This document shows, piece after piece, positions 40,137 to 48,193 of a DNA stretch of 64,000 nt. How positions within the stretch are numbered: position 1 is the stretch's first letter; each line of letters opens with the position of its first letter. Source of the DNA: Oscillospiraceae bacterium (GTDB lineage Bacteria; Bacillota; Clostridia; Oscillospirales; Acutalibacteraceae); contig WQWM01000001.1 in the NCBI GenBank assembly GCA_009785335.1, positions 1 to 64,000 on the forward strand, written 5' to 3'. The translations under genes and the position numbers were made by a program. The notes under the pieces were generated by a model. It made no database searches and had not been told where the DNA came from. It saw only the letters and a program-made list of their open reading frames with translations.

Positions 40137-41903
40137 TTAATGCACAGCGAAGCGACCGAGCCCCACCGCAGGTGGTGCCTGCACCGAAATAAAATCAAAG
40201 GCCTCCACATCAAACAGCCCCATATCTGTGAGTTTGAGTTGCGGAATCACCGGCAACGCCATAAAACACAGCGTCATCAGCGGCTCCACGTTGCCGTGGA
40301 TGCCCAATGCTTGGTGCGCAACGTCGTGCAACGCATTGAGCTTTTGCTCCACCCATTGGCCGCTTTGGTCGCTCATGATGCCACCAACCGGCAATGGCAT
40401 GCTCTCGAGGACCTGCCCATCTTTCACCAACACCACACCGCCGCCTTGCGCAATCAGACTGTGCACAGCAAAGGCGATGTCCGCGTCGTTGGTGCCTGCG
40501 GTGATGATATTGTGCGAATCGTGCGCAACACACAGCGCAACTGCCCCAGCCTTGATGCCATAGCCGCGCAGCAACGCTACAGCGACATTGCCTGTGTTTT
40601 GGTGGCGTTCCACCACAGCGATTTTCACGATGTCTGCGCTGCTGTTGTGCACAAAATCGCCGGTTGCGCTCAACTGCACTTGCGCAATGCCCTTGCCGGT
40701 GGCCACTTCGCTGGGCAGAATATCAATCACGTGAACCCTATCATGCATTAACGCCAACTTGAGCTTGTCCTGCGTAAAATCCTTCACGTGGAAACTGCTT
40801 TGCATCGCGCTGCTGTCATGGCGAGTTACCTCGGGCAGATATACGCCATCATCAGCCACCAAATTGCCCGCAACAAACACCTGCGCCACACGAAAATCTG
40901 TCAAGTCATCCAGCAGCACAATGTCAGCCCGAAGCCCGGGAGCGATGGCACCGCGGTCATTCATGCCATAGCAATTGGCCGCGTTGAGCGTTGCCATGCG
41001 AATGGCCGTGATTGGATCAATGCCATGGCGCACACAAATGCGCAAGTGATCATCTAAATGCCCTTGCTGCAAGATCGTTTTGGGCTGACGATCGTCAGAG
41101 CAAAGCAAGCAGCGGCTGCTGTTTGCCGGGGTTACACCACACAGCAAACGCGCTAGATTGTGGCAGGCAGAGCCCTGACGCATGAGGATATACATCCCGC
41201 GTGAGATGCGCGCGTGCATTTCTTCCACCGTGGTGCATTCATGGTCTGTGGAGATTCCTGCAGCAGCATAGGCGTTCAGCGCTGCACCAGACAAGCCCGG
41301 ACTGTGGCCATCAATGGGCACAGCCGCGTGGTGTGCGGCCAGCAAACGGTCAAGTGCCGGCTCTGTGGCGTGCACCACGCCGGGGAAGTCCATGAATTCG
41401 GCAAGGCCCAACAGACGTTTGTCTTGCAACGCTTGCTGAATATCCTGCGCCGTCATGGTCGCTCCCGCGTGTTCAAACGAAGTTGCAGGCACGCAAGATG
41501 GCAGCATATATTTGATATCTAAGACCGTGTGTTCGGCCGCTTTGAGCATATACTCAAGGGCAGTTAAGCCCTTAATGTTCACAATTTCATGCGGATCTGC
41601 AACAATGGTGGTCGTACCGCAAGGCACGAGCAATCGTCCGATTTCCTCCGGGGTCACATAGGCCGACTCAATGTGTATGTGGCCGTCGATAAACCCAGGT
41701 GCCGCAAAGCGACCTTGCGCATCATGCACAGTCACGCCTTCATAGGCACCAATACCAGCCACGCAGCCATCCACAATTGCGATGTCGCCGTCCAATATCG
41801 CGCTGCCATATACATCAATCACCTTGGCATTTTTGATCACCATGTCCGCCAAACAGCGTCCCGCTGCCACATCAATGCGCTTTTTCAGCTGTGCTTTCGT
41901 CAT
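40137..41903 (-). CDS. ade: Adenine deaminase
   Basis: A 588-aa amidohydrolase converting adenine to hypoxanthine. The metal site FAAPGFIDGHIHIESAYVTP (about residues 68-87), then TTTIVADPHEIVN, and the catalytic LLCSDDRQP are the standard Ade motifs. The C-terminal domain has GGGVVLVKDGQVLESMPLPVGG. Its product would feed Hpt (20642-21160), and the adjacent permease supports purine salvage. The last about 12 codons (PPAVGLGRFAVH) derive from the family E repeat. Promoter at 41942-41970. Confidence 0.96.
   Translation of the reverse strand: MTKAQLKKRIDVAAGRCLADMVIKNAKVIDVYGSAILDGDIAIVDGCVAGIGAYEGVTVHDAQGRFAAPGFIDGHIHIESAYVTPEEIGRLLVPCGTTTIVADPHEIVNIKGLTALEYMLKAAEHTVLDIKYMLPSCVPATSFEHAGATMTAQDIQQALQDKRLLGLAEFMDFPGVVHATEPALDRLLAAHHAAVPIDGHSPGLSGAALNAYAAAGISTDHECTTVEEMHARISRGMYILMRQGSACHNLARLLCGVTPANSSRCLLCSDDRQPKTILQQGHLDDHLRICVRHGIDPITAIRMATLNAANCYGMNDRGAIAPGLRADIVLLDDLTDFRVAQVFVAGNLVADDGVYLPEVTRHDSSAMQSSFHVKDFTQDKLKLALMHDRVHVIDILPSEVATGKGIAQVQLSATGDFVHNSSADIVKIAVVERHQNTGNVAVALLRGYGIKAGAVALCVAHDSHNIITAGTNDADIAFAVHSLIAQGGGVVLVKDGQVLESMPLPVGGIMSDQSGQWVEQKLNALHDVAHQALGIHGNVEPLMTLCFMALPVIPQLKLTDMGLFDVEAFDFISVQAPPAVGLGRFAVH
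40143..40178. repeat. Family E repeat forming the 3' end of the adenine deaminase gene
   Basis: CACAGCGAAGCGACCGAGCC followed by CCACCGCAGGTGG. It is translated on the minus strand as the last residues of adenine deaminase. Confidence 0.75.
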
Positions 41904-41941
41904 GCTATTCCCCCGCAATATTTACTCACTTCACCATCCTT

Positions 41942-41970
41942 ATTTTATCATATTCGCGTTAAACTGTCAA
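41942..41970 (-). promoter_or_regulatory. Adenine deaminase promoter
   Basis: TTGACA (41965-41970) and TAAAAT (41942-41947) on the minus strand, spacing 17 bp. Confidence 0.85.
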
Positions 41971-41989
41971 CCTGTTGCAAGTCATCCTA

Positions 41990-42030
41990 AAATTTTAACC
42001 AGCCACAAGGCTTTTCCTTTGTGGATGGCT
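41990..42030 (-). terminator. Possible terminator of the agrDB operon
   Basis: On the minus strand AGCCATCCACAAAGG and CCTTGTGGCT pair with small bulges, followed by GGTTAAAATTTT. The T-run is weak. Confidence 0.4.
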
Positions 42031-42045
42031 CTTCATATTTACCCA

Positions 42046-42204
42046 TTATCGCAATAACTCATCAGTCCACGCCAAAAACTCCATTGTCATTTCATCATCT
42101 TGGGCGTGTTCTGCCAGCAGTTGAATTAAATATAATTTATGCATTTTGCCCGCATGGACAATTGCCATCGCCTGCAAGGCATCCAGTTTTTGAGATAACC
42201 TCAT
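42046..42204 (-). CDS. 52-aa ORF downstream of agrB, function unknown
   Basis: The peptide starts MRLSQKLDALQAMAIVHAGK and ends MEFLAWTDELLR. It is charged and helical with no signal peptide. AGAGG lies six bases before the ATG. It follows agrB by 44 bases that contain a 12-bp perfect hairpin, so it is probably the third gene of the agrD-agrB unit. No family is recognised; it does not resemble AgrD. Confidence 0.55.
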   Translation of the reverse strand: MRLSQKLDALQAMAIVHAGKMHKLYLIQLLAEHAQDDEMTMEFLAWTDELLR

Positions 42205-42231
42205 ATTTTACCTCTTTGTTGTTATAAATCA

Positions 42232-42257
42232 TTAGGGTAGAGCAAGCTCTACCCTAA
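42232..42257. promoter_or_regulatory. Perfect 12-bp hairpin at the agrB stop codon
   Basis: TTAGGGTAGAGC and GCTCTACCCTAA pair around two bases. The agrB stop codon is inside the first arm on the minus strand. It is not followed by a T-run, so it may stabilise or process the mRNA, or partly attenuate the downstream ORF. Confidence 0.65.
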
Positions 42258-42851
42258 TACCATGGAATCTGCTTTTTTCGCTCTGAGTTGTTTTTCAACC
42301 ACAGCCAACACAAGCGCAAATGCACACAGCATCAAGCCCATGTTAACCGCCAAGCCTACTGATGGAGAAATCCATTGAAAAAATGCAATTGACAAGCCGG
42401 CCAACACAACGCATATCGCCCAAGAAATCAAGCGGTACACTTTCTTCTCTTTTGCGCTCAACGGTTTGTTTGCGTGTTCTACCGGCGCCAGCAAAAAAAT
42501 CGCAAGTGCCGAAACAGCCAACAACACGTAAAAGAAAACACTGCTTTGTGTGAGCAGAAGACTTGCCAGCAACAACGCACCCGTTACTGTCACAACAGTG
42601 AATAAATAACACTGCCAATGCTTTGACGCGTGGTAGCCGCCTGCAAACTTGCGCGCAAGAAAGAACGTTGAAAACAGCACTAAGCTTTCGAGGAACATGC
42701 CCAAAAGCAAGCCAATGAATAACACGGTAAGCGAATGCAATACGCCCATCAATAGGATGTTTAATGCGTATTCATATACCTCGCGGTCTTCTGTTTCAAT
42801 CGCTCCGCTTGCACACAAACGGGCAACTGCTTTTTCACTGGTTTTTCTCAT
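42249..42851 (-). CDS. agrB: AgrB-type autoinducer peptide-processing membrane protease
   Basis: A 200-aa integral membrane protein with about five to six helices. The AgrB active site is present: ARKFAGGYHASKHWQC, with His74 and Cys81 seven residues apart as in S. aureus (His77/Cys84). AgrB cuts AgrD at its C-terminal side and forms the cyclic peptide. It lies 13 bases downstream of agrD and shares its promoter; agrD comes first here, whereas the S. aureus order is agrBDCA. Confidence 0.93.
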   Translation of the reverse strand: MRKTSEKAVARLCASGAIETEDREVYEYALNILLMGVLHSLTVLFIGLLLGMFLESLVLFSTFFLARKFAGGYHASKHWQCYLFTVVTVTGALLLASLLLTQSSVFFYVLLAVSALAIFLLAPVEHANKPLSAKEKKVYRLISWAICVVLAGLSIAFFQWISPSVGLAVNMGLMLCAFALVLAVVEKQLRAKKADSMVLG

Positions 42852-42864
42852 CGTTTTTCTCCGG

Positions 42865-43020
42865 TTATTTAAAACGTCTAAACTTGTCGAGACCCTGCGG
42901 TGCCTTGGGTTGGTTGAATACCCAAGTTGCTGCTGTAACCCCCTCCAGTGCCGCTACTGCTACCAGAAAAGCCGCAGCGGTTGGCGCCATTTGAACAAGC
43001 AATTTTGTGATTTTTTTCAT
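42865..43020 (-). CDS. agrD: AgrD-type autoinducer precursor without cysteine
   Basis: A 51-aa peptide: N-terminal amphipathic helix MKKITKLLVQMAPTAAAFLV, a central core, then NQPKAPQGLDKFRRFK. The QPKxPxxL motif is the conserved AgrB recognition tail of clostridial AgrD. The core preceding it reads TAATWVF and there is no Cys anywhere, so a thiolactone is impossible. Thr32 is the nearest hydroxyl residue, six positions before the Pro. The start at 43020 follows AGAGAGG; an upstream in-frame extension lacks AgrD similarity. Confidence 0.88.
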   Translation of the reverse strand: MKKITKLLVQMAPTAAAFLVAVAALEGVTAATWVFNQPKAPQGLDKFRRFK

Positions 43021-43052
43021 GCTTAATAACCTCTCTTTCTGTAGTTTTGTCC

Positions 43053-43081
43053 ATTGTACTATACGCAATGTTTTTTGTCAA
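43053..43081 (-). promoter_or_regulatory. agrDB promoter
   Basis: TTGACA (43076-43081) and TACAAT (43053-43058) on the minus strand with a 17-bp spacer. CAAAA repeats at 43091, 43102 and 43111, spaced roughly one helical turn, lie between the two divergent promoters and are candidate regulator sites, though they do not match the AgrA consensus well. Confidence 0.85.
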
Positions 43082-43138
43082 GCAATTATGCAAAACTGCA
43101 GCAAAAACGACAAAATTAGTACCTTTTCGCTTTTGTTC

Positions 43139-43167
43139 TTGACTTAAAGGCAAAAATCATGTAAAAT
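43139..43167 (+). promoter_or_regulatory. Promoter of the agrA-agrC operon
   Basis: TTGACT (43139-43144) and TAAAAT (43162-43167), spacing 17 bp. It is divergent from the agrDB promoter, so the 57 bp between the two -35 boxes is the likely control region. Confidence 0.85.
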
Positions 43168-43192
43168 ATTCCAAAAAGGATGTGTCCAACCA

Positions 43193-43912
43193 ATGAGACT
43201 AATACTATGCGATGATAACCCTGATATCTTACGAAAACTTCACAAGCTTGTGGCTGCTTTCTTTGCAGAAAAAGAACTGCAGGCAAGCTATGCATTGTTT
43301 CCTGATGGAGAATCTGCCGTTGCGCAAAACGCGATTTATGACTTGGCTTTCATTGACATTGAAATGCCCGGCATAAACGGTTTAGCGGTGGCAAAGTGCT
43401 TGCAAGAACGCAATGCTCACATCATCATTTTCATGGTGACGAGCCATCCCGGCTACATCGACGATGCCATGGACATAACCGTGTTTCGCTATTTGCCCAA
43501 ACCCATTAATCAGGAACGATTATATTGCGGGTTAGAAAAAGCACTCGATAAGTATAATTTGCAAAACCAAACCATTCTTTTGGATTCCGAGGACGACTCC
43601 ATTCCTGTTTTTACTCAAGATATTTTATTTATCTGCATTCAAGGACGCGCAACGCAAGTGAAAACAAAATCATGCGAGTATCCATCCCGCAAAACTCTGG
43701 CACAATGGCAAGACGAATTAAGCCAAGGCTTGTTTGCACAGCCACATCAAAGTTATCTGGTGAACTTGCAGCATGTTAGCAGCTTGAGAAAAAGAGAAGT
43801 AAGGCTGACTGAAGATAACAAAGGCAATCATGTTTTTGTTCCAGTTTCACAACGGAGATATGCCGCTTTCAAGGAAAGTTTTGCTCGTTACTTGGGAAGG
43901 AAAAAGACATGA
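43193..43912 (+). CDS. agrA: AgrA-type LytTR response regulator
   Basis: A 239-aa regulator. The receiver domain (1-125) has the acidic pair Asp7-Asp8, phospho-acceptor Asp55 in FIDIEMPG, and Lys in LPKP. The C-terminal LytTR DNA-binding domain (about 135-239) has PHQSYLVNLQHVSSLRK, the usual 'hrSylVNl' motif. It would switch on agrDB and other genes when phosphorylated by AgrC. The stop overlaps the agrC start (ATGA). Relatively AT-rich. Confidence 0.92.
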   Translation: MRLILCDDNPDILRKLHKLVAAFFAEKELQASYALFPDGESAVAQNAIYDLAFIDIEMPGINGLAVAKCLQERNAHIIIFMVTSHPGYIDDAMDITVFRYLPKPINQERLYCGLEKALDKYNLQNQTILLDSEDDSIPVFTQDILFICIQGRATQVKTKSCEYPSRKTLAQWQDELSQGLFAQPHQSYLVNLQHVSSLRKREVRLTEDNKGNHVFVPVSQRRYAAFKESFARYLGRKKT

Positions 43913-45210
43913 TTTCTGCGATCAGTTATGGTGTTATCCTTTTGTTTCAGCTTTTTGTTATTTTTATTTATTTTGAAAATGCTTTGCCGGAAAAAAAGAA
44001 AACCTTGTTTCATTACTTTGTGTTTATTATGGCTTGGGCAATCTCATTGAGCACAACGCTTCTTTGGCTGCCGCTAGTAAACTTATTTGCTTTTATCCTT
44101 ACCGTCTTTTTTATTGGCCTGTTATGCTATGGAGCAAAAATTAGGTCATGCATTTTTCATGTTTTCACATTGTCCGCATTTTTGACAGCTACGGAATTTT
44201 TGGTTCTATCTCTTTCTACACTGCTATTTAGCATTGATTTAGCAAGCCACAGATACGATGATTTAACATTTATGTTGCAGGCAGCGTTGAGTAAACTTTT
44301 GTTCTTTATTGTCGCATATCTGGCTGTTAAAATTCGAAAAAAACACGAAAGAGATTTGGTGAGTATATCCATCTTGCTTGCGCTATCTCTTGTGCCTTTG
44401 TTGTCCATTGCATTTCTAGCATTTCTATATCAACATATTTTTACCGCATCATATGATTACCCATTCAATACTTTTTTGTGGATAAGCATGGGAATAGCAT
44501 TGATATCGATTGCCAACATGATTATCTTCTTCGTGTATGAACTCACCCGGCGAACACACGCAAAATATACACAGATTCAACTGGAACAACAGCGCGAGAA
44601 AATCAGCATGGAATATTACGAATTGCTGCTGGAAAGACAAGAAAGCCAAAAGATACTCATTCATGACATTAATAAACATCTGCAGACCATCCAGCATATC
44701 GAAACCGCATCTGCCGAAGTTCGGCAATATGCCGCTTCGCTAAGCGGCGAATTTGGGCTAAGAGATGCCGTGGCCTACAGCGGCAATAAATATGTAGATG
44801 TTATCATCAATCGCTACGCACAAGCCTGCAAAGAAAATAATATCGACTTTCAAGTCGACATCCAAGGCGTTTCGCTAACGTTTATGAGTGACATTGATAC
44901 CACTGCGCTGCTGGACAACTTGTTAGAAAATGCATTTGAAGCCGCCGCACAAGCAAGCACGAAAAAAATTCGCCTATCATTACATAAAGGAAATCAAAAT
45001 TATATCGTTATCCAAACGCAAAACAGCTGTAACCGTGCGCCTCGTGTTCACAATGGCAAAATTTTCTCATCGAAAAAGAACGCGCAAGCCCACGGCATTG
45101 GATTAAAAAGTATCCATCGCATTGCGGTGAAATACAATGGGGTTGTGGAATGGGAGTATTTCGAAGATATTTTTACATTCGAGATGATCGTTGCGCTAGA
45201 ACAGAAGTGA
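43909..45210 (+). CDS. agrC: AgrC-type sensor histidine kinase
   Basis: A 433-aa kinase. About six N-terminal membrane helices (to about residue 210) form the peptide sensor, followed by a coiled-coil linker and an HPK10-type kinase core. The phospho-acceptor is His252 in LIHDINKHLQTIQ, the N-box is LLDNLLENAFEAA (about 334-346), and the G-box is HGIGLKSI. It would sense the AgrD-derived peptide and phosphorylate AgrA. A tRNA-Arg follows on the same strand. Confidence 0.93.
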   Translation: MISAISYGVILLFQLFVIFIYFENALPEKKKTLFHYFVFIMAWAISLSTTLLWLPLVNLFAFILTVFFIGLLCYGAKIRSCIFHVFTLSAFLTATEFLVLSLSTLLFSIDLASHRYDDLTFMLQAALSKLLFFIVAYLAVKIRKKHERDLVSISILLALSLVPLLSIAFLAFLYQHIFTASYDYPFNTFLWISMGIALISIANMIIFFVYELTRRTHAKYTQIQLEQQREKISMEYYELLLERQESQKILIHDINKHLQTIQHIETASAEVRQYAASLSGEFGLRDAVAYSGNKYVDVIINRYAQACKENNIDFQVDIQGVSLTFMSDIDTTALLDNLLENAFEAAAQASTKKIRLSLHKGNQNYIVIQTQNSCNRAPRVHNGKIFSSKKNAQAHGIGLKSIHRIAVKYNGVVEWEYFEDIFTFEMIVALEQK

Positions 45211-45231
45211 CCCTTGCCATGCAAATTATGC

Positions 45232-45260
45232 TTGCATTTTTGCTGTTTATGTGTTATAAT
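45232..45260 (+). promoter_or_regulatory. tRNA-Arg promoter
   Basis: TTGCAT (45232-45237) and TATAAT (45255-45260), spacing 17 bp; nearly the same -35 region as the tRNA-Leu promoter. Confidence 0.8.
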
Positions 45261-45301
45261 AAAGCTGTTCCGCCCAAACAACTTGCGAGCGGGACACATA
45301 T

Positions 45302-45378
45302 GCGCCTGTGGCGAAGCTGGATATCGCAGCAGATTCCGATTCTGAAGGCCGGGGGTTCGAATCCCTCCAGGCGCGCCA
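45302..45378 (+). tRNA. tRNA-Arg, anticodon CCG
   Basis: A 77-nt tRNA including the encoded CCA. The acceptor stem GCGCCTG/CAGGCGC is perfect. The anticodon arm CAGA-TTCCGAT-TCTG gives CCG (reads CGG). The T arm GGGGG-TTCGAAT-CCCTC is standard. Confidence 0.95.
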
Positions 45379-45450
45379 CGCCTGCGGCGAGCACCCTCGC
45401 GCGCAGGCTTTTCATTTCGCCTAACGATGCGGCCCGCGATAGGGTTGCAT
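45376..45450 (+). repeat. Double-hairpin module following tRNA-Arg (family G)
   Basis: It begins with the CCA of the tRNA and then CGCCTGCGGCGAGCACCCTC, nearly identical to 37745-37819. The second hairpin GATGCGGCCC...AGGGTTGCATC is followed by GTTGTTT. Probably the tRNA terminator. Confidence 0.8.
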
Positions 45451-45495
45451 CGTTGTTTATCCAATGTTTACGTATATAAATACTCGGAGGCAAAC

Positions 45496-46161
45496 ATGGA
45501 CGTTCATGCAAAACTTGGACTCGTATACATTCTAACCAATCCGTGCCTTGATGGATGGATTAAAATTGGGCGAACAAGCAACGCCATAGAACAACGACTA
45601 GCAGAACTAAATCAGCCGACGAATTTGCCGCTTTCTTTTCGCGCATATGCTGTATATCACACCCACGAGCCCGAAAAACTGGAACGCTCAATACATAACA
45701 TTTTTGACTTAATTAACAAAGAACTTCATGCGAGTGAGACAGTGAATGGCCGCTTGCGCCAGCGTGAGTTTTTTAAATTTTCTCCCCACGACGCCTATTC
45801 TGTTTTCAAGGAAATCGCGAAACTTCGCGGCGATGAAGATTATCTTAAGTTGGTTGAGCTAAACGATGAACAAGAGGAAGAAGAAGCTATCCAACGTGGA
45901 GAAAGGGCGCGGCCGTTTAGGTTTAGCATGGTTGACATTAACGTTGGCGATGAGATAGAACATATCAATGATTCGAGCATACGTTGCACAGTGATTGACA
46001 ACAGAAAAGTTCGCTATCAAGGAGAAATTTACTCTCTTTCGGCGCTTGCAGAAAAAATCGAAAATCGAACCGGCCTTGCAGGACCTTGGTTTTTCAAATT
46101 TGACGGCGAAACGCTTGCACAACGCCGCCAACGTATGATTGGTGATTACAAAAATATTTAG
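45496..46161 (+). CDS. GIY-YIG nuclease-domain protein (T5orf172-like)
   Basis: A 221-aa protein. Residues 9-100 form a GIY-YIG domain of the T5orf172 type: VYILTNP, then WIKIGRTSNAIEQRLAELN and the catalytic-helix region. A Glu-rich hinge (about 115-135) leads to a C-terminal domain (VGDEIEHINDSSIRCTVIDN; LAGPWFFKFDGETL) resembling the RAMA/DUF4357 modules seen in restriction-modification and defence proteins. CGGAGG is five bases before the ATG. It stands alone after tRNA-Arg and is AT-rich; a defence or mobile role is inferred. Confidence 0.78.
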   Translation: MDVHAKLGLVYILTNPCLDGWIKIGRTSNAIEQRLAELNQPTNLPLSFRAYAVYHTHEPEKLERSIHNIFDLINKELHASETVNGRLRQREFFKFSPHDAYSVFKEIAKLRGDEDYLKLVELNDEQEEEEAIQRGERARPFRFSMVDINVGDEIEHINDSSIRCTVIDNRKVRYQGEIYSLSALAEKIENRTGLAGPWFFKFDGETLAQRRQRMIGDYKNI

Positions 46162-46325
46162 AAGGGCTTGCAGCGCAAGTCGCTTTGCCGCGTCCTATGC
46201 AAGCCTGTGCTAGCATGGGACATTTTTTTGTTCACACAAATTCACAAAAATGTTGCGAAAATCACTTAACTTCTCCAAAGCAAACTGCTATACTGATATG
46301 CAGAACAACCAAAGGAGAAAATCTC

Positions 46326-47009
46326 ATGTTTTGCAAAAAGTATGAAGCCCCGCGAAAAGTCCTCATCGCCATTGTGGCAACGCTGTTAGCAGTGTCGCTC
46401 CTTGTGCTTGGCGGCTGTTGGTCCCATTGGAGGTTTAGGACCGGCGGCCCTGACCCACACCCTGCCCTGCCCCACCCGCTCGCCCCCGGTGTTGACCCCT
46501 TCTCCCTGCCCGAAGCCGAACGCCAAGCCCTCATCAACCGTTATCATCTTGACCCCGACACATTCAGCATCTTCCCGCCGCCCGATCTGTCATTCGAGCA
46601 AATCGACATGCTGCCGTCGTTTGCCGCTGTCTCCGCTGACGGCGAACGCACCGTGTTCGAGCAAAGCATCAACTGGTACGAACTTTTGCAACCCGAAGGC
46701 TTTGACTTCGGCGTTTCGCGCATTCAAGCAGCTTTCTTCAATGCCACATTCGGCAGCCGCGTGCGCATGATTTTTGAAGCCGAGAACACCATCATCGTTT
46801 TTCCCGAACACAACGTCTTGCTTAGCTTTAATGACCTTGTTGACTTCTTCGGCGAAGAAATCGCACACCTGCAACCCAAGCAATTCATCACCGCAGATAT
46901 TGCCTTCATCGAAGACCCGCCCGCGGAACTCTTCACTACCCAAGGCATGAACCGCATGCCCATGGCCCAGGTTATGCAACTGTTGGAAGGCATCGACCTT
47001 TTATGCTAA
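46326..47009 (+). CDS. Lipoprotein of unknown function
   Basis: A 227-aa lipoprotein with signal and lipobox LVLGGC (Cys near residue 31). The mature part starts Pro-rich (HPALPHPLAPGVDPF) and continues as a soluble domain with no recognised family. AAAGGAG lies nine bases before the ATG. A TATACT -10 box is at about 46291, and a terminator follows, so it is monocistronic. Confidence 0.7.
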   Translation: MFCKKYEAPRKVLIAIVATLLAVSLLVLGGCWSHWRFRTGGPDPHPALPHPLAPGVDPFSLPEAERQALINRYHLDPDTFSIFPPPDLSFEQIDMLPSFAAVSADGERTVFEQSINWYELLQPEGFDFGVSRIQAAFFNATFGSRVRMIFEAENTIIVFPEHNVLLSFNDLVDFFGEEIAHLQPKQFITADIAFIEDPPAELFTTQGMNRMPMAQVMQLLEGIDLLC

Positions 47010-47019
47010 CATCGCATTG

Positions 47020-47053
47020 TCACGCACTCATTGTTGTGGGTGCGTATTTTTTG
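47020..47053 (+). terminator. Terminator after the lipoprotein gene
   Basis: ACGCAC and GTGCGT pair around an 11-nt loop and are followed by ATTTTTTG. Confidence 0.8.
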
Positions 47054-47063
47054 TAATTAAAGC

Positions 47064-47093
47064 TTGCAATTGCACATGTTTATGTGCTATAAT
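47064..47093 (+). promoter_or_regulatory. Promoter of the ABC importer operon
   Basis: TTGCAA (47064-47069) and TATAAT (47088-47093), spacing 18 bp. CACAT-GTTT-ATGTG forms a palindrome in the spacer. No T-box is visible in the short leader. Confidence 0.75.
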
Positions 47094-47137
47094 AGCTTTA
47101 CCCTAGTAATTTAGTAATGGATTAAAGGAGTTTACCC

Positions 47138-48169
47138 ATGAAAAAAGTCATTTCTCTTCTCGTCGCGTTACTCATGATCGTGGCAGGTGCCGTTGTGCTC
47201 AGCGGCTGCGACACACAACCCGAAACGCCCAATGACCCTTACACCCCCAACGACGCGCGTGAGTTCCATGTGGGCATTCTGTCCGGCGGACCCATTCCCG
47301 CATTTGCGCTGGGCGTTCCAGGCTTTCAAGAACGCTTGACCGAACTGATGCAAGATGCCGGACACACCGTTCGCTTTACTTATCAAAACTCAAATTTCGA
47401 CAGTGCCACGGCCGTTGCCATCGCCAACACCTTTGCCGCACAGCGCGTGGACCTCATGTTCTGCTTGGGCACCGGTGCATCGCAGCAAGCGTTGCCTGTC
47501 GCCACCAGCGCAGACATCCCCCTAGTGTTCGGCATCATCACCGATCCCGTTGGTGCAGGGCTGATGAGTGACATCTCCACCGGCTCATCCAGCGCGCTGC
47601 CCATGGAAACCCAAATTGACCTGCTGCAAGAGCTGATTGGCACCGACTTGGATGCCGACAACCGTGTGGCGTTCCTGTATACCACCGACGAAGACAACTC
47701 TGTTGCTTCGCTGGGCCGCCTGCAAGCCGTTGCGCCCGAAGGCACCATCGTGCCATTCGGCATCCCCGCAAACGGCTTGGAGCACCTGACACAGCAATTC
47801 ATCAACATCGCCGCAGACTCCACCATCCGCGCCATTTATATCCCGCAAGATAACCAAATCACCGAGCAAATGCAAATGGTGCAAAACCTCAACCGCATGC
47901 AAAATCCTGGTCGCCGTCTACCCGTTGTTGTGGCCGACCTGCCCATCGTAGAAGGCGGCGCAGTTGCCTCGCTTTCTGTTGACTTCGCAGCCAACGGTGC
48001 TGCCGCCGCAAACATCGCCTTTGACATTCTGGTCAACAACAATTGGCCGCAAACATTCTATGCACCCACAGCAGCTTCGCTTGCGCTCTATATCAACGAA
48101 ACCGAAGCGCAAGCCATCGATTTCGAGATTCCCGAAGCCATGGTGCAGCGCGCAAATCGCACATTCTAG
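47138..48169 (+). CDS. ABC transporter substrate-binding lipoprotein (TrpX/DUF534 family)
   Basis: A 343-aa lipoprotein (lipobox VLSGC, Cys near residue 24) with the periplasmic-binding fold: FHVGILSGGPIPAFALGVPGF, DLMFCLGTGASQQALP and LPVVVADLPIVEGGAVASLSVDF. The family (PF04392) delivers aromatic amino acids or related ligands to ABC importers. The permease and ATPase genes follow. The ligand is not certain; without a T-box, tryptophan is not specifically supported. Confidence 0.9.
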   Translation: MKKVISLLVALLMIVAGAVVLSGCDTQPETPNDPYTPNDAREFHVGILSGGPIPAFALGVPGFQERLTELMQDAGHTVRFTYQNSNFDSATAVAIANTFAAQRVDLMFCLGTGASQQALPVATSADIPLVFGIITDPVGAGLMSDISTGSSSALPMETQIDLLQELIGTDLDADNRVAFLYTTDEDNSVASLGRLQAVAPEGTIVPFGIPANGLEHLTQQFINIAADSTIRAIYIPQDNQITEQMQMVQNLNRMQNPGRRLPVVVADLPIVEGGAVASLSVDFAANGAAAANIAFDILVNNNWPQTFYAPTAASLALYINETEAQAIDFEIPEAMVQRANRTF

Positions 48170-48193
48170 ATTTTAGATGATGGAAATTAGACA

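Noticed and set aside
43082-43138. Classical AgrA binding direct repeats
   Set aside because: CAAAA repeats are present, but spacing (11 and 9 bp) and sequence do not match the LytTR/AgrA consensus, so only a weak candidate note was kept in the promoter entry.
45496-46161. GIY-YIG gene as an intron-encoded homing endonuclease
   Set aside because: No group I intron structure or interrupted host gene is seen; it is a stand-alone gene with its own ribosome site.
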